The notes: generated from the letters alone by a model not told the origin. Shown: positions 46,512-57,979, numbered from the stretch's first letter. The stretch: 64,000 bases of DNA from Cohaesibacter celericrescens (GCF_002866925.1 NZ_PKUQ01000042.1:124001-188000); one strand, 5' to 3'. A program made the numbers and translations.

Positions 46512-47744
46512 CTATTCGCTCACGATATGTGTGCCAAGATGGGCACTGACGGTGTTGACGTCTTTGTCTCCGCGACCTGACAGATTGATAACAATGATCT
46601 GGTCTTTATCCATTTTGGGGGCGCGTTTCATGACTTCAGCCAAGGCGTGGGAGGATTCAAGCGCAGGAATGATACCTTCTGTTCGGCAGAGCAACTGGAA
46701 AGCCTCAAGCGCTTCTGCGTCTGTTGCCGAGACATATTCGACGCGGCCTGAATCGCGCAAATAGGAATGCTCTGGACCAATACCGGGATAATCCAGACCG
46801 GCAGAGATCGAGTGACCTTCCTGAATTTGACCGTCTTCATCCTGAAGTAAGTAGGTCCGGTTGCCATGCAGAACGCCAGGTTTGCCAGCATTAAGTGAGG
46901 CGCAATGCTCATCGGTATCGAGGCCGTAACCGGCGGCTTCAACACCTACGATCTGCACATCCTTGTCGTCAAGGAAGGGATGGAACAGGCCAATCGCGTT
47001 GGAGCCTCCGCCAAGGCAGGCCACCAACATATCGGGATAGCGGCCCTCAGATTCCATAATCTGCTCCTTGACCTCCTGCCCGATAATAGACTGAAAATCA
47101 CGCACCATCATAGGATAAGGATGTGGGCCTGCTGCCGTGCCAATGATGTAATAGGTATCCTCAACATTGGTCACCCAATCGCGCAGCGCTTCGTTCATGG
47201 CATCCTTGAGGGTACCAGCCCCTGCGGTGACAGGATGAACCTTGCCGCCAAGCAGCTCCATACGAAATACGTTGGGAGATTGGCGCTCAACGTCGGTTGC
47301 GCCCATATAAACTTCGCATGGATAGCCAAAGCGTGCACAGACCGTGGCCGTTGCTACACCATGTTGTCCGGCGCCGGTTTCGGCGATGATGCGGGTTTTA
47401 CCCATGCGTTTGGCGAGCAAAATTTGCCCCAGACAATTGTTGATCTTGTGGCTACCGGTGTGGTTCAGTTCTTCACGCTTAAGATAAATCTTGGCGCCGC
47501 CGAGCACATCGGTCAGACGCTCTGCAAAATAAAGAGGGCTCTGACGACCAACATAATGCTTGTGCAAATAAGCCAGTTCATCATGAAAAGCGGGATCTTC
47601 CAAGGCTTCCTTATAAGCCTTGTCCAGATCAAGAATCAGCGGCATCAGTGTTTCAGATACAAACTGACCACCATAAAGACCGAAGAAGCCGCGCTCATCC
47701 GGCCCCTGTGACGTACTATTGGGAAGGGTTTTTGGGTCGCTCAT
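46512..47744 (-). CDS. trpB: Tryptophan synthase beta chain
   Basis: The 410-residue PLP enzyme joins indole and serine. The PLP-lysine is K100 in [10 protein letters not shown], the phosphate loop [10 protein letters not shown] is present, and the gate motif AETGAGQHG is intact. It is the normal TrpB1 type, paired with trpA. It starts about 49 bases after the trpF stop. Confidence 0.98.
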   Translation of the reverse strand: MSDPKTLPNSTSQGPDERGFFGLYGGQFVSETLMPLILDLDKAYKEALEDPAFHDELAYLHKHYVGRQSPLYFAERLTDVLGGAKIYLKREELNHTGSHKINNCLGQILLAKRMGKTRIIAETGAGQHGVATATVCARFGYPCEVYMGATDVERQSPNVFRMELLGGKVHPVTAGAGTLKDAMNEALRDWVTNVEDTYYIIGTAAGPHPYPMMVRDFQSIIGQEVKEQIMESEGRYPDMLVACLGGGSNAIGLFHPFLDDKDVQIVGVEAAGYGLDTDEHCASLNAGKPGVLHGNRTYLLQDEDGQIQEGHSISAGLDYPGIGPEHSYLRDSGRVEYVSATDAEALEAFQLLCRTEGIIPALESSHALAEVMKRAPKMDKDQIIVINLSGRGDKDVNTVSAHLGTHIVSE

Positions 47745-47793
47745 AGCAAATTCCTTGCTCGATTTTCAAAGTCTATACGCAGGGCCTGGCTCC

Positions 47794-48447
47794 TCAGAGC
47801 ATCTCGGCAGCCTGTTTTGCGGCATAGACGAAATCAATAATTTTTTGCCGGTCCTTGACGCCAGGAGCATTTTCAATGCCCGATGAAACGTCAACGCCTT
47901 GTGGGCGTGTCAGGCGGATGGCCTCGGCCACATTGGACGGGTCCAAACCGCCAGCCAAAACGAATGGTTTTTTGAGTTTAAGGCCTTTGATCAGACGCCA
48001 GTCAAAACTGATACCATTGCCACCGGGAAGCTCGGTTTTCGAGTCTTTTGGGGGCTTGGCATCAAACAACAGAATATCGCAAACATCCTCATAAGCGGGG
48101 ATGGCCGCGAGATCTATCTCATCCCGAATGGTCAACGCTTTCATGACAGGACGCCCATAACGTTGCTTGATGTGAACAACACGCTCAGGGGTCTCTGCAC
48201 CATGCAGTTGCCAGATATCGGGATTGATCGACTGGTCGATGGCATCTAGCTCATCGTCACTCGCATTGACAGTCAGGGCGACTATGGACGCTTTGCCGCG
48301 TACCGGACCCACCAATTCCTTCGCTTTCCCATATTCCACATGCCTCGGGCTTTTTGGAAAGAAAACAAATCCAATCCAGTTGGCTCCACTTTGCAGGCCA
48401 GCTTCGATTGTCTCGGGCGTCGATAGCCCGCAAATCTTTACATACAT
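47794..48447 (-). CDS. trpF: Phosphoribosylanthranilate isomerase
   Basis: The 217-residue TIM barrel rearranges PRA to CdRP in tryptophan synthesis. Cys7 (VKICGLS) and the aspartate in LLFDAKPP are the catalytic pair, and GGLDPSNVAEAI with GVDVSSGIE bind phosphate. It is the first trp gene here; trpEGDC must lie elsewhere. Confidence 0.97.
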   Translation of the reverse strand: MYVKICGLSTPETIEAGLQSGANWIGFVFFPKSPRHVEYGKAKELVGPVRGKASIVALTVNASDDELDAIDQSINPDIWQLHGAETPERVVHIKQRYGRPVMKALTIRDEIDLAAIPAYEDVCDILLFDAKPPKDSKTELPGGNGISFDWRLIKGLKLKKPFVLAGGLDPSNVAEAIRLTRPQGVDVSSGIENAPGVKDRQKIIDFVYAAKQAAEML

Positions 48448-48477
48448 GGCCTGTTCTCTCCTTGCAATGGGGTGGAC

Positions 48478-49449
48478 TTAACCCTGCCCCAGCTTTTCAT
48501 ATACATATTTTGCCGCAGCAAGGTCTTCAAGAGCGGTGCCAACTGACTTAAACAAGGTCACTTCTTCCGCCCCCCATCGAGCACTGCATTTGTCGCGACA
48601 TAGGCCGAATAAATCACCCCGAATATCATCAAGAGCCAGCACGCCCGTCGCAAGCGGCTGTGTGATGTCGCCGCCTTCTTTGGTGGCTCCGGCCAAGGTA
48701 TCCACATAAACACGAGACTTGGCGACGGCTTCATCATCAGATTCTCGCATGTCAGGGCGATAGGCCCCAACCAAATCAAGATGTGCGCCGGGCTTGAGCC
48801 ACGCACCTTCGACCAACGGCGTCGACGACATGGTAGCGCAACTGACAATATCAGCCTCAGAGACTGCTTTTTGGCGATCATTTGTGATGGTGACGTCAAG
48901 TGCGAGATCCGCAAGGCGGTCGGCCAAGGCGCTCGCCTTTTCTTGATTGCGACCCCAAATTGTGACTTTTTTGATCGGCCGCACACTTGCATGGGCTCGG
49001 ATCAGGTGACTGGACAGAGCGCCGGTGCCAATCATCGCCAAAGACGACGAATCGGATCGCGCTAAATAATCCGCCGCCAATGCAGACGCACAGGCCGTGC
49101 GCCAGACGGTGAGGGTTGGGCCATCCATCAGGGCGCGGATTTCACCGCTTTCGGCATCAAGCAATAAATAAGTGCCCAGAATCGAAGGTTTTTGCAGTCG
49201 GGTTTCATTGTCAGGATAGACAGTCACCATCTTGATGCCAACATAGCCCCCTTTTGACGTGCCTGTCGCTTTTGTATCTTGCCAAGATGGCATCAACAGC
49301 ATCGTTGCGTCGGTTTGATCGGGAAGAGAGATTGTATGGTGGTGACGCACCGGCGTAACAACATTGGAGCGAAAGCCATCTCGTAAAGCACCAACCAAAC
49401 CGCGATAGTCCATCGCGGTTTCTACCATTGCAGCGTCGAAAAACTTCAT
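48478..49449 (-). CDS. Ornithine cyclodeaminase / mu-crystallin family protein
   Basis: The 323-residue NAD(P)-binding enzyme shows the family motifs GYVGIKMVTVYPDN, TVWRTACASALAADYLAR, the dinucleotide site MIGTGALSSHLIRAH and LDLVGAYRPDMRE. Members are ornithine cyclodeaminases, delta-1-pyrroline-2-carboxylate reductases, or alanine and other imine reductases; the substrate cannot be told. It sits 30 bases upstream of trpF, probably in the same transcript, which is not the usual order. It could be an insertion into the core block. Confidence 0.88.
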   Translation of the reverse strand: MKFFDAAMVETAMDYRGLVGALRDGFRSNVVTPVRHHHTISLPDQTDATMLLMPSWQDTKATGTSKGGYVGIKMVTVYPDNETRLQKPSILGTYLLLDAESGEIRALMDGPTLTVWRTACASALAADYLARSDSSSLAMIGTGALSSHLIRAHASVRPIKKVTIWGRNQEKASALADRLADLALDVTITNDRQKAVSEADIVSCATMSSTPLVEGAWLKPGAHLDLVGAYRPDMRESDDEAVAKSRVYVDTLAGATKEGGDITQPLATGVLALDDIRGDLFGLCRDKCSARWGAEEVTLFKSVGTALEDLAAAKYVYEKLGQG

Positions 49450-49507
49450 CGTGAGTGTTCCTTTAATTTAGAGCAGTTTTGCTCCATCACCCTCCCAGAG
49501 CGATTTG

Positions 49508-49524
49508 AGCGATCCACGATCGCT
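49508..49524. other. Small palindrome upstream of the cyclodeaminase-like gene
   Basis: AGCGATC and GATCGCT (7 bp) flank CAC, about 60 bases before the start codon. It could be an operator or a leader hairpin. Confidence 0.35.
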
Positions 49525-49617
49525 TAGAAATTCAGCATGCCACTAAAACAAATTGTTTTTTATCCGACTTAGTCGACCCTGCAATCCAACAGATCAAAAG
49601 CACGCTAGACACGACAA

Positions 49618-49637
49618 TGCCAGCCGCAAGGCTGGCA
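49618..49637 (-). other. Hairpin after lapA
   Basis: TGCCAGCC and GGCTGGCA (8 bp) close a GCAA tetraloop on the plus strand; the minus strand reads the loop as TTGC. It begins about 50 bases past the lapA stop and has no T-run. Confidence 0.45.
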
Positions 49638-49689
49638 CATCAAGACTTTAAATTCCAGAGCTCAATAACCGGTGACGCAATTTTAAGCG

Positions 49690-50079
49690 TCAGGCCGCTG
49701 GCTTGGAAAGCTGTTTGACTGCAGGCGAAGGTAATTTTTGTACGTCCGCATTGGCGTCTGGGATCATTGTTTCCACACGTTTTTGCTGCCTATCTGCTTC
49801 ATTACGCCATTTCTGAGCCTCATAACGCTTTTCACGGGCAGTGCGACGATGGCGACCCTGCTTGAGCCAGGCCATAAAACCGCCAAATAGAATCCCAGTC
49901 AAAAGAGCGCCAAAAATGATGACATAAAGAGGGACAGAAAAGTCCAACGCAGGTTGCTCCGGAGAGAACGGATCCAGCGCCAGTTTCACTTCGTGGCGAT
50001 TGGCGACCGCCAAAGAGACCAGCACAATAGCAACTGGCACCAGGACCAGAAACTGGAACAAACGCTTTATAGCTTTCAT
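49690..50079 (-). CDS. LapA-domain membrane protein (DUF1049)
   Basis: The 129-residue protein has two hydrophobic segments (about 8-27 and 48-70) separated by the family spacer (ANRHEVKLALDPF), then a basic coiled-coil tail. The E. coli relative LapA (YciS) works with LapB to control LpxC and LPS amount. It lies next to ihfB as in many proteobacteria. No lapB is adjacent. Confidence 0.85.
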   Translation of the reverse strand: MKAIKRLFQFLVLVPVAIVLVSLAVANRHEVKLALDPFSPEQPALDFSVPLYVIIFGALLTGILFGGFMAWLKQGRHRRTAREKRYEAQKWRNEADRQQKRVETMIPDANADVQKLPSPAVKQLSKPAA

Positions 50080-50113
50080 AATCGTGTGAAACCCAAGTTA
50101 TTGGCAATCAGAA

Positions 50114-50407
50114 TCATTCGCTTGCATCGCCGTCATTGAGACGCTCACGCATTTCCTTGCCTGTTTTGAAGAAAGGAACATATTTCTCAGCCACAGGAAC
50201 CTTTTCGCCGGTTCTTGGATTGCGACCAATGCGTGCAGGACGATTCTTTACAGAAAAAGCCCCGAAGCCGCGCAATTCCACCCGATCACCACGCGCCAAG
50301 GCGTCGGAAATCTCATCCAGAATGGCATTCACAATGTGTTCGACATCTCGTTGATAGAGATGCGGGTTCTGTTCCGCAATATGTTGTACCAATTCAGACT
50401 TGATCAT
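50114..50407 (-). CDS. ihfB: Integration host factor subunit beta
   Basis: The start at 50407 ([24 protein letters not shown] upstream) gives 97 residues. The HU/IHF fold is complete, with [22 protein letters not shown], the DNA-minor-groove arm with its intercalating proline. IHF bends DNA and helps sigma-54 promoters, replication and recombination. It lies between sppA and lapA, the conserved rpsA-sppA-ihfB order. Confidence 0.96.
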   Translation of the reverse strand: MIKSELVQHIAEQNPHLYQRDVEHIVNAILDEISDALARGDRVELRGFGAFSVKNRPARIGRNPRTGEKVPVAEKYVPFFKTGKEMRERLNDGDASE

Positions 50408-50493
50408 CGACTGCTCCCCTTCATTCGTCCGCTCTATGTGGCGTGTTACGTATGTTGCAGTGTTCGGTTTACAAAAAGCGTAATATGCTCTTA

Positions 50494-51456
50494 CTATTTG
50501 CTTTTTTGAGCCTGCCAAACTGAAACCAGTCCGTCAAGTTTCCCGACCTGATTTCGTGTCTGAAACAGTTCAATAATTGGTTGAGGCAACCAGTTTGCCA
50601 CAAACCGGCTCGCCAAACCAAATGGCAAATTGTCCCGCAGTGGTGCTGGTTCCCATTGGATGAGTTCAAGATCACTGGACAATTTATGCTCTTTTACCAA
50701 CCAGTCTTTGGCCGCTTCCGGACCGCCCAACTCGTCAACCAGCTGCAATTGCACAGCCTGACCACCTGTAACGACACGTCCATCGGCCAACTCCAGAGCA
50801 CGCGCTCTGTCAAAAGGGCGGTGCTTGACAACCAGATCGACAAACCACTGGAAGGAATCGTCAATCATGCGCGCAATCATGGCTTCTGCTTCAGGATTGC
50901 GCGGACTGAATGGGTTGGGTTCGGCCTTCATAGGAGCGCTTTTGATCGCACGCATTTCAACTCCAACGGTTTCCATTAACTTGGTGACATCGGTATATTG
51001 AAAGATGACACCAATAGATCCCGTAATCGTAGCGCGACGGGCAAAGATGCGTTCGGTTGGGAGCGCTATCAAATAACCTGCCGATGCAGCGATGCCATCC
51101 ATACTGGCCACAAGCGGTTTTTTCTTACCAAGTTCAACCAGCGCCTCATAGATGGCCTCACCACCGGACGTCGCACCACCGGGGCTGTTCACTGACAGAA
51201 TCACACCTTTTACCGCGTCTGATTTCTGCAACGTCTTGATCAGTTTAAGCTTACGCTCTTCTCCCAAAATCACGCCGTCAAAGGTGATTTTGGCAATGTG
51301 ATCGCTTTGGCGATTAAGACCAAAATTGTTCATGGCAACGGACAGGCCAAGACCAACAACCAGAACAATAAGAGACAGAATGGCGACAACCCGCCAGATT
51401 GAGAGCTTGCGCCGCATTTGTCGCCGCTCGACCAAATGATCGGTATCGAAAGACAT
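50494..51456 (-). CDS. sppA: Signal peptide peptidase SppA, short form
   Basis: The 320-residue inner-membrane serine protease of the S49 family degrades left-over signal peptides. One N-terminal helix (about 20-45) anchors it. The catalytic serine lies in [13 protein letters not shown] and the lysine in the region after [30 protein letters not shown] is the family signature. The length fits the single-domain SppA of alphaproteobacteria. Confidence 0.94.
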   Translation of the reverse strand: MSFDTDHLVERRQMRRKLSIWRVVAILSLIVLVVGLGLSVAMNNFGLNRQSDHIAKITFDGVILGEERKLKLIKTLQKSDAVKGVILSVNSPGGATSGGEAIYEALVELGKKKPLVASMDGIAASAGYLIALPTERIFARRATITGSIGVIFQYTDVTKLMETVGVEMRAIKSAPMKAEPNPFSPRNPEAEAMIARMIDDSFQWFVDLVVKHRPFDRARALELADGRVVTGGQAVQLQLVDELGGPEAAKDWLVKEHKLSSDLELIQWEPAPLRDNLPFGLASRFVANWLPQPIIELFQTRNQVGKLDGLVSVWQAQKSK

Positions 51457-51682
51457 GTCTTTGTCCTTTGGGTCTAGGGTCTGGTATCAAAGGCTTGGAA
51501 TCCCGATGTTGCCACCAAAACTCGATTGCCGCGGCACATTTGTTTGAGCCGCAGGTGTTTTATCACCCGTGCCTTGTCTATTTGCAACGCCAATATAGTC
51601 GCGATTTCAAAAAAGGTTTGAAAAGGCTTGATGAAATCGATTGACCCTGTTTCAAAACAACACTCAAAATTCATTTTAAGAC
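51457..51682. other. Intergenic region between rpsA and sppA
   Basis: It probably contains the sppA promoter. No further element was recognised. Confidence 0.3.
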
Positions 51683-51716
51683 AAAAAAACCGCAGGCACG
51701 AAGCACCTGCGGTTTC
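51683..51716 (-). terminator. Terminator of rpsA
   Basis: ACCGCAGG and CCTGCGGT form the stem around a nine-base loop; seven T follow on the minus strand. It lies about 45 bases past the rpsA stop. Confidence 0.9.
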
Positions 51717-51757
51717 TGTTCTTGTCAAACCGTATTTCAACGATTGAGGACGATCGC

Positions 51758-53449
51758 TTAGTCTTCGCGGGCTTTAAGAGCAGCGCCGAGAATATCACCA
51801 AGAGATGCACCAGCATCGGACGAACCGAACTGAGCAATGGCTTCTTTCTCTTCTGCCATTTCAAGCGCCTTGATGGAGACAGCAAGCTTGCGGTTCTTTT
51901 TATCGAACTGGGTGATGCGTGCATCAACCTTTTCACCAACCTGGAAGCGGTCGGTACGCTGATCGCCACGATCACGAGCCAAGTCACCACGACGAATAAA
52001 GGCGGTCATGTCGGAGTCGATCACTTTGACTTCCAGACCAGCTTCTTTCACTTCGGTGATTTCGCAAGTGATGATAGCACCGCGTTTCATTTCACCAGCA
52101 GCAGCTTCGAACGGATCGCTCTCGAGCTGTTTGATGCCCAAGGAAATGCGTTCTTTGTCGACATCCACATCGAGGATGACAGCTTTGACCACGTCGCCTT
52201 TGTTGTATTCTTCCAAGACCTGTTCGCCCGGACGGCTCCAGTCCAGATCGGACAAGTGAACCATGCCATCGACTTCGCCTTCGAGACCAATGAAGAGACC
52301 GAACTCGGTTTTGTTCTTCACTTCGCCTTCGACGACTGTACCAGCTGGGTTGCTCTCTGCGAAAACAGCCCATGGGTTGTCGAGGGTCTGTTTCAGACCA
52401 AGAGACACACGGCGTTTCACGGGATCAACTTCCAGGATCATCACTTCTACTTCCTGAGAGGTAGAAACGATTTTACCAGGATGAACGTTTTTCTTGGTCC
52501 AAGACATTTCAGAAACGTGGATCAGGCCTTCGATGCCTGGTTCCAGTTCAAGGAATGCACCGTAATCGGTGATGTTGGTCACACGACCGGTGAATTTGGA
52601 TCCAACAGGATAACGTTCTTCGATCTCGGTCCAAGGATCAACTTCAAGCTGCTTCATGCCAAGGGAGATGCGGTGCGTTTCTTGATTGACGCGCACGATC
52701 TGCACTTTGACAGTCTGGCCGATTGTCAGCACTTCGCTTGGATGGTTGATGCGACGCCATGCGATGTCGGTGACATGCAACAGGCCATCGATGCCGCCCA
52801 GATCCACGAATGCACCATAATCGGTGATGTTTTTGACGACACCCTCGACGGTCTGACCCTCTTTGAGGTTCTGAACCAGTTCGGTGCGCAGTTCTGCACG
52901 GGTTTCTTCCAGAATTACACGACGAGATACAACGATGTTGCCGCGACGCTTGTCCATTTTCAAGATCTGGAAAGGCTGCGGGTTGTGCATCAGTGGGGTA
53001 ACGTCGCGTACAGGGCGGATGTCCACCTGGGAACGAGGCAAGAAGGCAACGGCACCGTCCAGATCGACGGTGAAACCACCTTTGACCTGATTGAAGATAG
53101 TACCGGTAACTTTTTCTTCTGCTTCGAAGGCTTTCTCCAGCTTGCCCCAGCTCTCTTCACGACGTGCTTTATCGCGAGACAGAACAGCTTCACCCATCGC
53201 ATTTTCGATACGCTCGAGGTAAACTTCAACCTCGGAGCCAATCTCAAGACCACCGTCTTTTCCGTGAGCACCAAATTCCTTCAGGGCAACACGGCCTTCG
53301 ACTTTCAAGCCAACATCGATGATCGCCATGTCTTTTTCGATGCCTACGACGGTCCCTTTGATAACAGAACCTTCATGCGGTTCTGTTTCACTAAAGGACT
53401 GATCAAGCAGGGCAGCAAAATCTTCCATGGACGGATTAAGATCGCTCAT
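51758..53449 (-). CDS. rpsA: 30S ribosomal protein S1
   Basis: The 563-residue protein has six S1 RNA-binding repeats, recognisable by recurring GxVxxITDYGAFVDLG-type patterns (for example GVVKNITDYGAFVDLGG and GRVTNITDYGAFLELEPG). S1 helps the ribosome bind mRNAs with weak or structured ribosome-binding sites. An AGGAG site precedes the ATG. It lies downstream of cmk, the classic cmk-rpsA order. The long open frame on the opposite strand is a codon-usage shadow. Confidence 0.98.
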   Translation of the reverse strand: MSDLNPSMEDFAALLDQSFSETEPHEGSVIKGTVVGIEKDMAIIDVGLKVEGRVALKEFGAHGKDGGLEIGSEVEVYLERIENAMGEAVLSRDKARREESWGKLEKAFEAEEKVTGTIFNQVKGGFTVDLDGAVAFLPRSQVDIRPVRDVTPLMHNPQPFQILKMDKRRGNIVVSRRVILEETRAELRTELVQNLKEGQTVEGVVKNITDYGAFVDLGGIDGLLHVTDIAWRRINHPSEVLTIGQTVKVQIVRVNQETHRISLGMKQLEVDPWTEIEERYPVGSKFTGRVTNITDYGAFLELEPGIEGLIHVSEMSWTKKNVHPGKIVSTSQEVEVMILEVDPVKRRVSLGLKQTLDNPWAVFAESNPAGTVVEGEVKNKTEFGLFIGLEGEVDGMVHLSDLDWSRPGEQVLEEYNKGDVVKAVILDVDVDKERISLGIKQLESDPFEAAAGEMKRGAIITCEITEVKEAGLEVKVIDSDMTAFIRRGDLARDRGDQRTDRFQVGEKVDARITQFDKKNRKLAVSIKALEMAEEKEAIAQFGSSDAGASLGDILGAALKARED

Positions 53450-53786
53450 AAAAACTCCTAAATAGCCCGTTGGGGCTCGGCCGCGCCAATTGGTTCGTGT
53501 TTTACAAAAGCCCGTTCCCGACCGTGCTCTGAAGAACAGAACAAGACCATCCTTTGGTATAAAGGAGTGGCCCGGCGCGTCTCCGGTCAGTAAAGAGCCA
53601 AATTAATTTATATTCCTCGGAGTCCTTTGACAGATCAAAAAGAGCATCTGAAGCGTTCAATTTTGCTCCCACACCCTGCAATCTGTTGAAACCCACTGAA
53701 AACACAAAGAAAACGCGATCCTCGCTCGGTTTCAGACATAGCAAAAAGAGCACATACTGCGCCCTTACCACTAAACCTCACGAACT
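53450..53786. other. Leader and promoter region of rpsA
   Basis: About 340 bases between cmk and rpsA. rpsA genes often have long leaders with autoregulation by S1. I see no perfect hairpin, and the frames that cross it lack ribosome-binding sites. Confidence 0.4.
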
Positions 53787-54404
53787 TTACACCTTTTCAA
53801 CAATGCTCACAGCTTGCTGGAATGCGCTTTCTATATCCAATTTTGACGTATCAAGCAAGTGGGCATCTTGTGCAGGAACCAGCGGCGCAACCGCGCGGTT
53901 GCTGTCTCGATCGTCTCGTATTTTGACATCCGCAAGTATTTGATCAAAATCCGCAGCTTCTCCACGGCCGAGAATCTCGTCTGTACGGCGCTTTGCCCGC
54001 ACTTCTGCGCTGGCTGTTACATACAATTTCACATCAGCGTCGGGGCATACAACCGTCCCGATGTCACGCCCATCCAGCACAGCGCCGCCCGGCTGGTTGG
54101 CAAACAGCCGTTGAGCCTCCAGCAGCGCGCTACGCACCTTTGGCATAACCGCAACCTTGGATGCCGCTTCACCAATCGCATGGGCTGAGAGGATCACCCG
54201 ATCCAGTGACCCCAGATCCAGGGAAAGCGCAGCCTTCTCGGCCAACGCTTCATCATCCAACGGTTTCCCCGCGGTCAAAAGCGCATGGGCGACGGCACGA
54301 AAGGTAAGACCTGTATCTAGATGGGGGACATTCAAGTGCTCGGCCAGTCGCCGTGCCAATGTGCCTTTGCCCGATGCAGCAGGGCCATCGATTGCGATGA
54401 TCAT
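53787..54404 (-). CDS. cmk: Cytidylate kinase
   Basis: The 205-residue kinase phosphorylates CMP and dCMP. The P-loop is [10 protein letters not shown] (residues 5-14), followed by [35 protein letters not shown] and the lid [13 protein letters not shown]. It stands between the BtuF-fold gene and rpsA; in most relatives aroA is directly upstream. Confidence 0.97.
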   Translation of the reverse strand: MIIAIDGPAASGKGTLARRLAEHLNVPHLDTGLTFRAVAHALLTAGKPLDDEALAEKAALSLDLGSLDRVILSAHAIGEAASKVAVMPKVRSALLEAQRLFANQPGGAVLDGRDIGTVVCPDADVKLYVTASAEVRAKRRTDEILGRGEAADFDQILADVKIRDDRDSNRAVAPLVPAQDAHLLDTSKLDIESAFQQAVSIVEKV

Positions 54405-54471
54405 GAACAGCTTCCTTCTTCTTTAGGCAACAATTCGGGACCATTCGAATTGCTGACATTAAGAGCCCTTC

Positions 54472-55227
54472 CTAATGCATAGCTTGTTCTGATTGAAGTT
54501 CTTTTTCCAGAAACTTCAAACTTCGGATGCCATACCAGCAAAAACTTTCTCCATTCACAAAGGCATGGGGAATTCCAAGTGATTGCAACTGCTCTTTTTG
54601 TTGCAAAAAGGCATAGGGTTCGGATGAGAATAAAATGAGCGTCGTTTGGGGGTTATAGTCCTGAAGACGAATCGTCTGGTATTGTTTGGCAAAAACAGGA
54701 ATTTCAATGCCCAGCCTGTGCAACATGCTGCCAATGAATGTGCGCTGGCTGACCGCTATCCACGGATCCTTCCAAATCATATAGAGAATGGTGTGGATCG
54801 GTTCGGCGGGAAATTTGCCCCATTCGATAAGACCCGGCAGCGGACCCGTGAGATCCCAAGCTGAGGTGCGCTGATCCACAACGCGAGACCAGCGCGTCGC
54901 GAGAGCTTCCAGCTTAGGCGCGGCAAGCTTGGTGGCGAGTGCTGACAGAGCATCCTGCACATCCTGCATGCTTGTTATATCGGTGATATGACTGGGAATC
55001 GTTGATTGCTCACCCATGAAGCGAGCATTTTCTTCTCGATCCAGAATCAGGATATCCGGCTGCAGGGCTTCGACGCTCGGCCAGTCCCAGTCTTTGGTGC
55101 CGCCCACAATGGGAATATCATTGACCTGTAAAGCGGGGTGGATGCAATACCGCGTACGCCCAACAACCTTTACACCGCAATACAGCAAGGTCTCGGTCCA
55201 GCTTGGCACGAGGGAAACAACACGCAT
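54472..55227 (-). CDS. BtuF/TroA-fold (helical-backbone) substrate-binding-like protein without signal peptide
   Basis: The 251-residue protein begins directly with the family strand MRVVSLVPSWTETLLYCG and continues with VVGRTRYCIHP, PIVGGTKDWDWPSVEALQPDILILD and, further on, GIEIPVFAKQY. This is the fold of vitamin B12 and metal-chelate binding proteins. No signal peptide or lipobox is visible, so it is probably cytosolic, which is odd for a transport receptor. It lies between aroA and cmk and has no transporter genes beside it. Confidence 0.8.
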   Translation of the reverse strand: MRVVSLVPSWTETLLYCGVKVVGRTRYCIHPALQVNDIPIVGGTKDWDWPSVEALQPDILILDREENARFMGEQSTIPSHITDITSMQDVQDALSALATKLAAPKLEALATRWSRVVDQRTSAWDLTGPLPGLIEWGKFPAEPIHTILYMIWKDPWIAVSQRTFIGSMLHRLGIEIPVFAKQYQTIRLQDYNPQTTLILFSSEPYAFLQQKEQLQSLGIPHAFVNGESFCWYGIRSLKFLEKELQSEQAMH

Positions 55228-55344
55228 ATCATTGCAATCATAAAATAGAATATCCCGTCAGAGCGCTTGCCCTATTGGTAAGGTGGCAAGATTGTTCTGA
55301 CGGGACCATAATATTCTGAGCCATGCATTGAATGGCTCACCTGT

Positions 55345-56742
<1,398 letters not shown>

Positions 56743-56941
56743 CTATTTCGAGAGGGCGCAATTGAGACCAAACAGGCTCCGACTTACACCAAATCATGCA
56801 TTGCGTCACGTCACTACACATATAAATCCCGTTTTTGCCCGCTCTTTCGACTTTTAGCTTTTGACAGGCAGGGCAAGGTTGGCTAATGGAGTTGATCAAA
56901 CTGATAGACTATTAAACAAATCTAGGCGAAGAGGCAAAGCT

Positions 56942-57331
56942 GTGGCTCGACCGGAACTTGGAACCAAACGCGTCTGTGAAGATTGCGGTGCAAAATATTA
57001 CGATCTCAACCGGGATCCAATCACATGCCCTAAATGTGGTACGATCTTCGAATTGGAAAAATCTTCCAAGCCCGTCGTGGCTGAGGTGGAAGAACCAGAA
57101 GAAGAAGTCGTTGTTGAGGCTGACACAAGCAAAGACGATGATGATGATGCTGAAGCAGAGGTAATCTCTCTGGAAGATGCTGATGCTGAACAAGCATCCG
57201 ACATTGTTATCCCTGATGTGGACGACGACAGTGACGATGATGATGACGTTTTCCTTGAAGATGAGGAAGACGAAGAAGCGCTGGGCGCTATTGGTCTGGA
57301 CGTTATTGTCCCTACTGGCGACGAAGAGTAG
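56942..57331 (+). CDS. FYDLN-type acidic zinc-ribbon protein (TIGR02300 family)
   Basis: The best start is the GTG at 56942 (VARPELGTKRVCEDCGAKYYDLN), behind GAGG, giving 129 residues. The N-terminal zinc ribbon has CEDC and CPKC around YYDLNRDPI. The rest is a highly acidic, low-complexity tail of Glu, Asp and Val that would bring a pI near 4. The function is unknown; the family is alphaproteobacterial and usually lies beside aroA, divergent as here. It could act as a nucleic-acid mimic or metal-binding factor, but this is a guess. Confidence 0.88.
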   Translation: MARPELGTKRVCEDCGAKYYDLNRDPITCPKCGTIFELEKSSKPVVAEVEEPEEEVVVEADTSKDDDDDAEAEVISLEDADAEQASDIVIPDVDDDSDDDDDVFLEDEEDEEALGAIGLDVIVPTGDEE

Positions 57332-57422
57332 AGAGTCTCATTGCACTTACTGAGTGTATGATCTTTGTCTTTTGATCGCAGCCAAAGCACAGCATTGCGA
57401 TCTCTTATTCGCCAGACGAATC

Positions 57423-57455
57423 AAAGAGCGCGACGGTTTTCCGTTGCGCTCTTTT
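57423..57455 (+). terminator. Terminator of the FYDLN-type gene
   Basis: A 14-bp stem (AAAGAGCGCGACGG / CCGTTGCGCTCTTT, one G-T pair) with a TTTT loop, followed by a short T-run. It lies about 90 bases past the stop codon. Confidence 0.85.
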
Positions 57456-57691
57456 GTACATGAATATCCAATAATTAGGACAAGCATCTAAAACACCGGC
57501 ATCCACTGCTAGAATCACCAACTATCACACACCTCCTTTCCAAAGAAACACGCATGCATTTGGCAAACCAAGGCAGGCTTTTCACAAACTGGGGAAAGAA
57601 TCCACAAATCGGTGAGATGGGGGATTGATTTCGCGTAAGCCCTTCAATATGTTCCGCTCACCACCATGACAGGAACCCTGTCAAATAATGT
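57456..57691. promoter_or_regulatory. Upstream region of tRNA-Ala with candidate promoter
   Basis: TTGATT (57625-57630) and TATGTT (57648-57653) are 17 bases apart and about 40 bases before the tRNA. Nothing else was recognised between the terminator and the tRNA. Confidence 0.5.
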
Positions 57692-57767
57692 GGGGCTATA
57701 GCTCAGTTGGGAGAGCGCGTGAATGGCATTCACGAGGTCAGCGGTTCGATCCCGCTTAGCTCCACCA
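57692..57767 (+). tRNA. tRNA-Ala, anticodon GGC
   Basis: The 76-base cloverleaf is complete. The acceptor stem GGGGCTA / TAGCTCC has the G3-U70 pair that marks alanine tRNAs, the anticodon loop reads ATGGCAT, the T loop TTCGATC, and CCA is encoded. It reads GCC and GCU codons. It borders the accessory locus on its right. Confidence 0.97.
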
Positions 57768-57979
57768 TTTTTCCCTAAATGGTTGGTTTCCTTAACAAAT
57801 TTCAAAAATGCTTTCTGGCGCGGTTGCATAGACCCTATCGCAAATAAAGCGGCGCACTCCCTGTGAGTGTTAAAGGCATCAGCCCATAAAAAGCCAATCC
57901 CCTACTCGAAGTCTAGATAATTGGCAGGCTGGATCGCTTTGGACTGTTGGGCCAGTAGGTTGGCCCAACAGATTGCAAT
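57768..57979. other. Intergenic region right of the tRNA
   Basis: A T-rich stretch follows the tRNA at once and may end its transcript. I found no integrase and no repeated copy of the tRNA 3' end in the remaining window. Confidence 0.4.

Noticed and set aside
51722..53461. A 579-codon open frame opposite rpsA
   Set aside because: It mirrors rpsA over its full length, has no recognisable domain, and arises because the S1 codons rarely give stops on the other strand.
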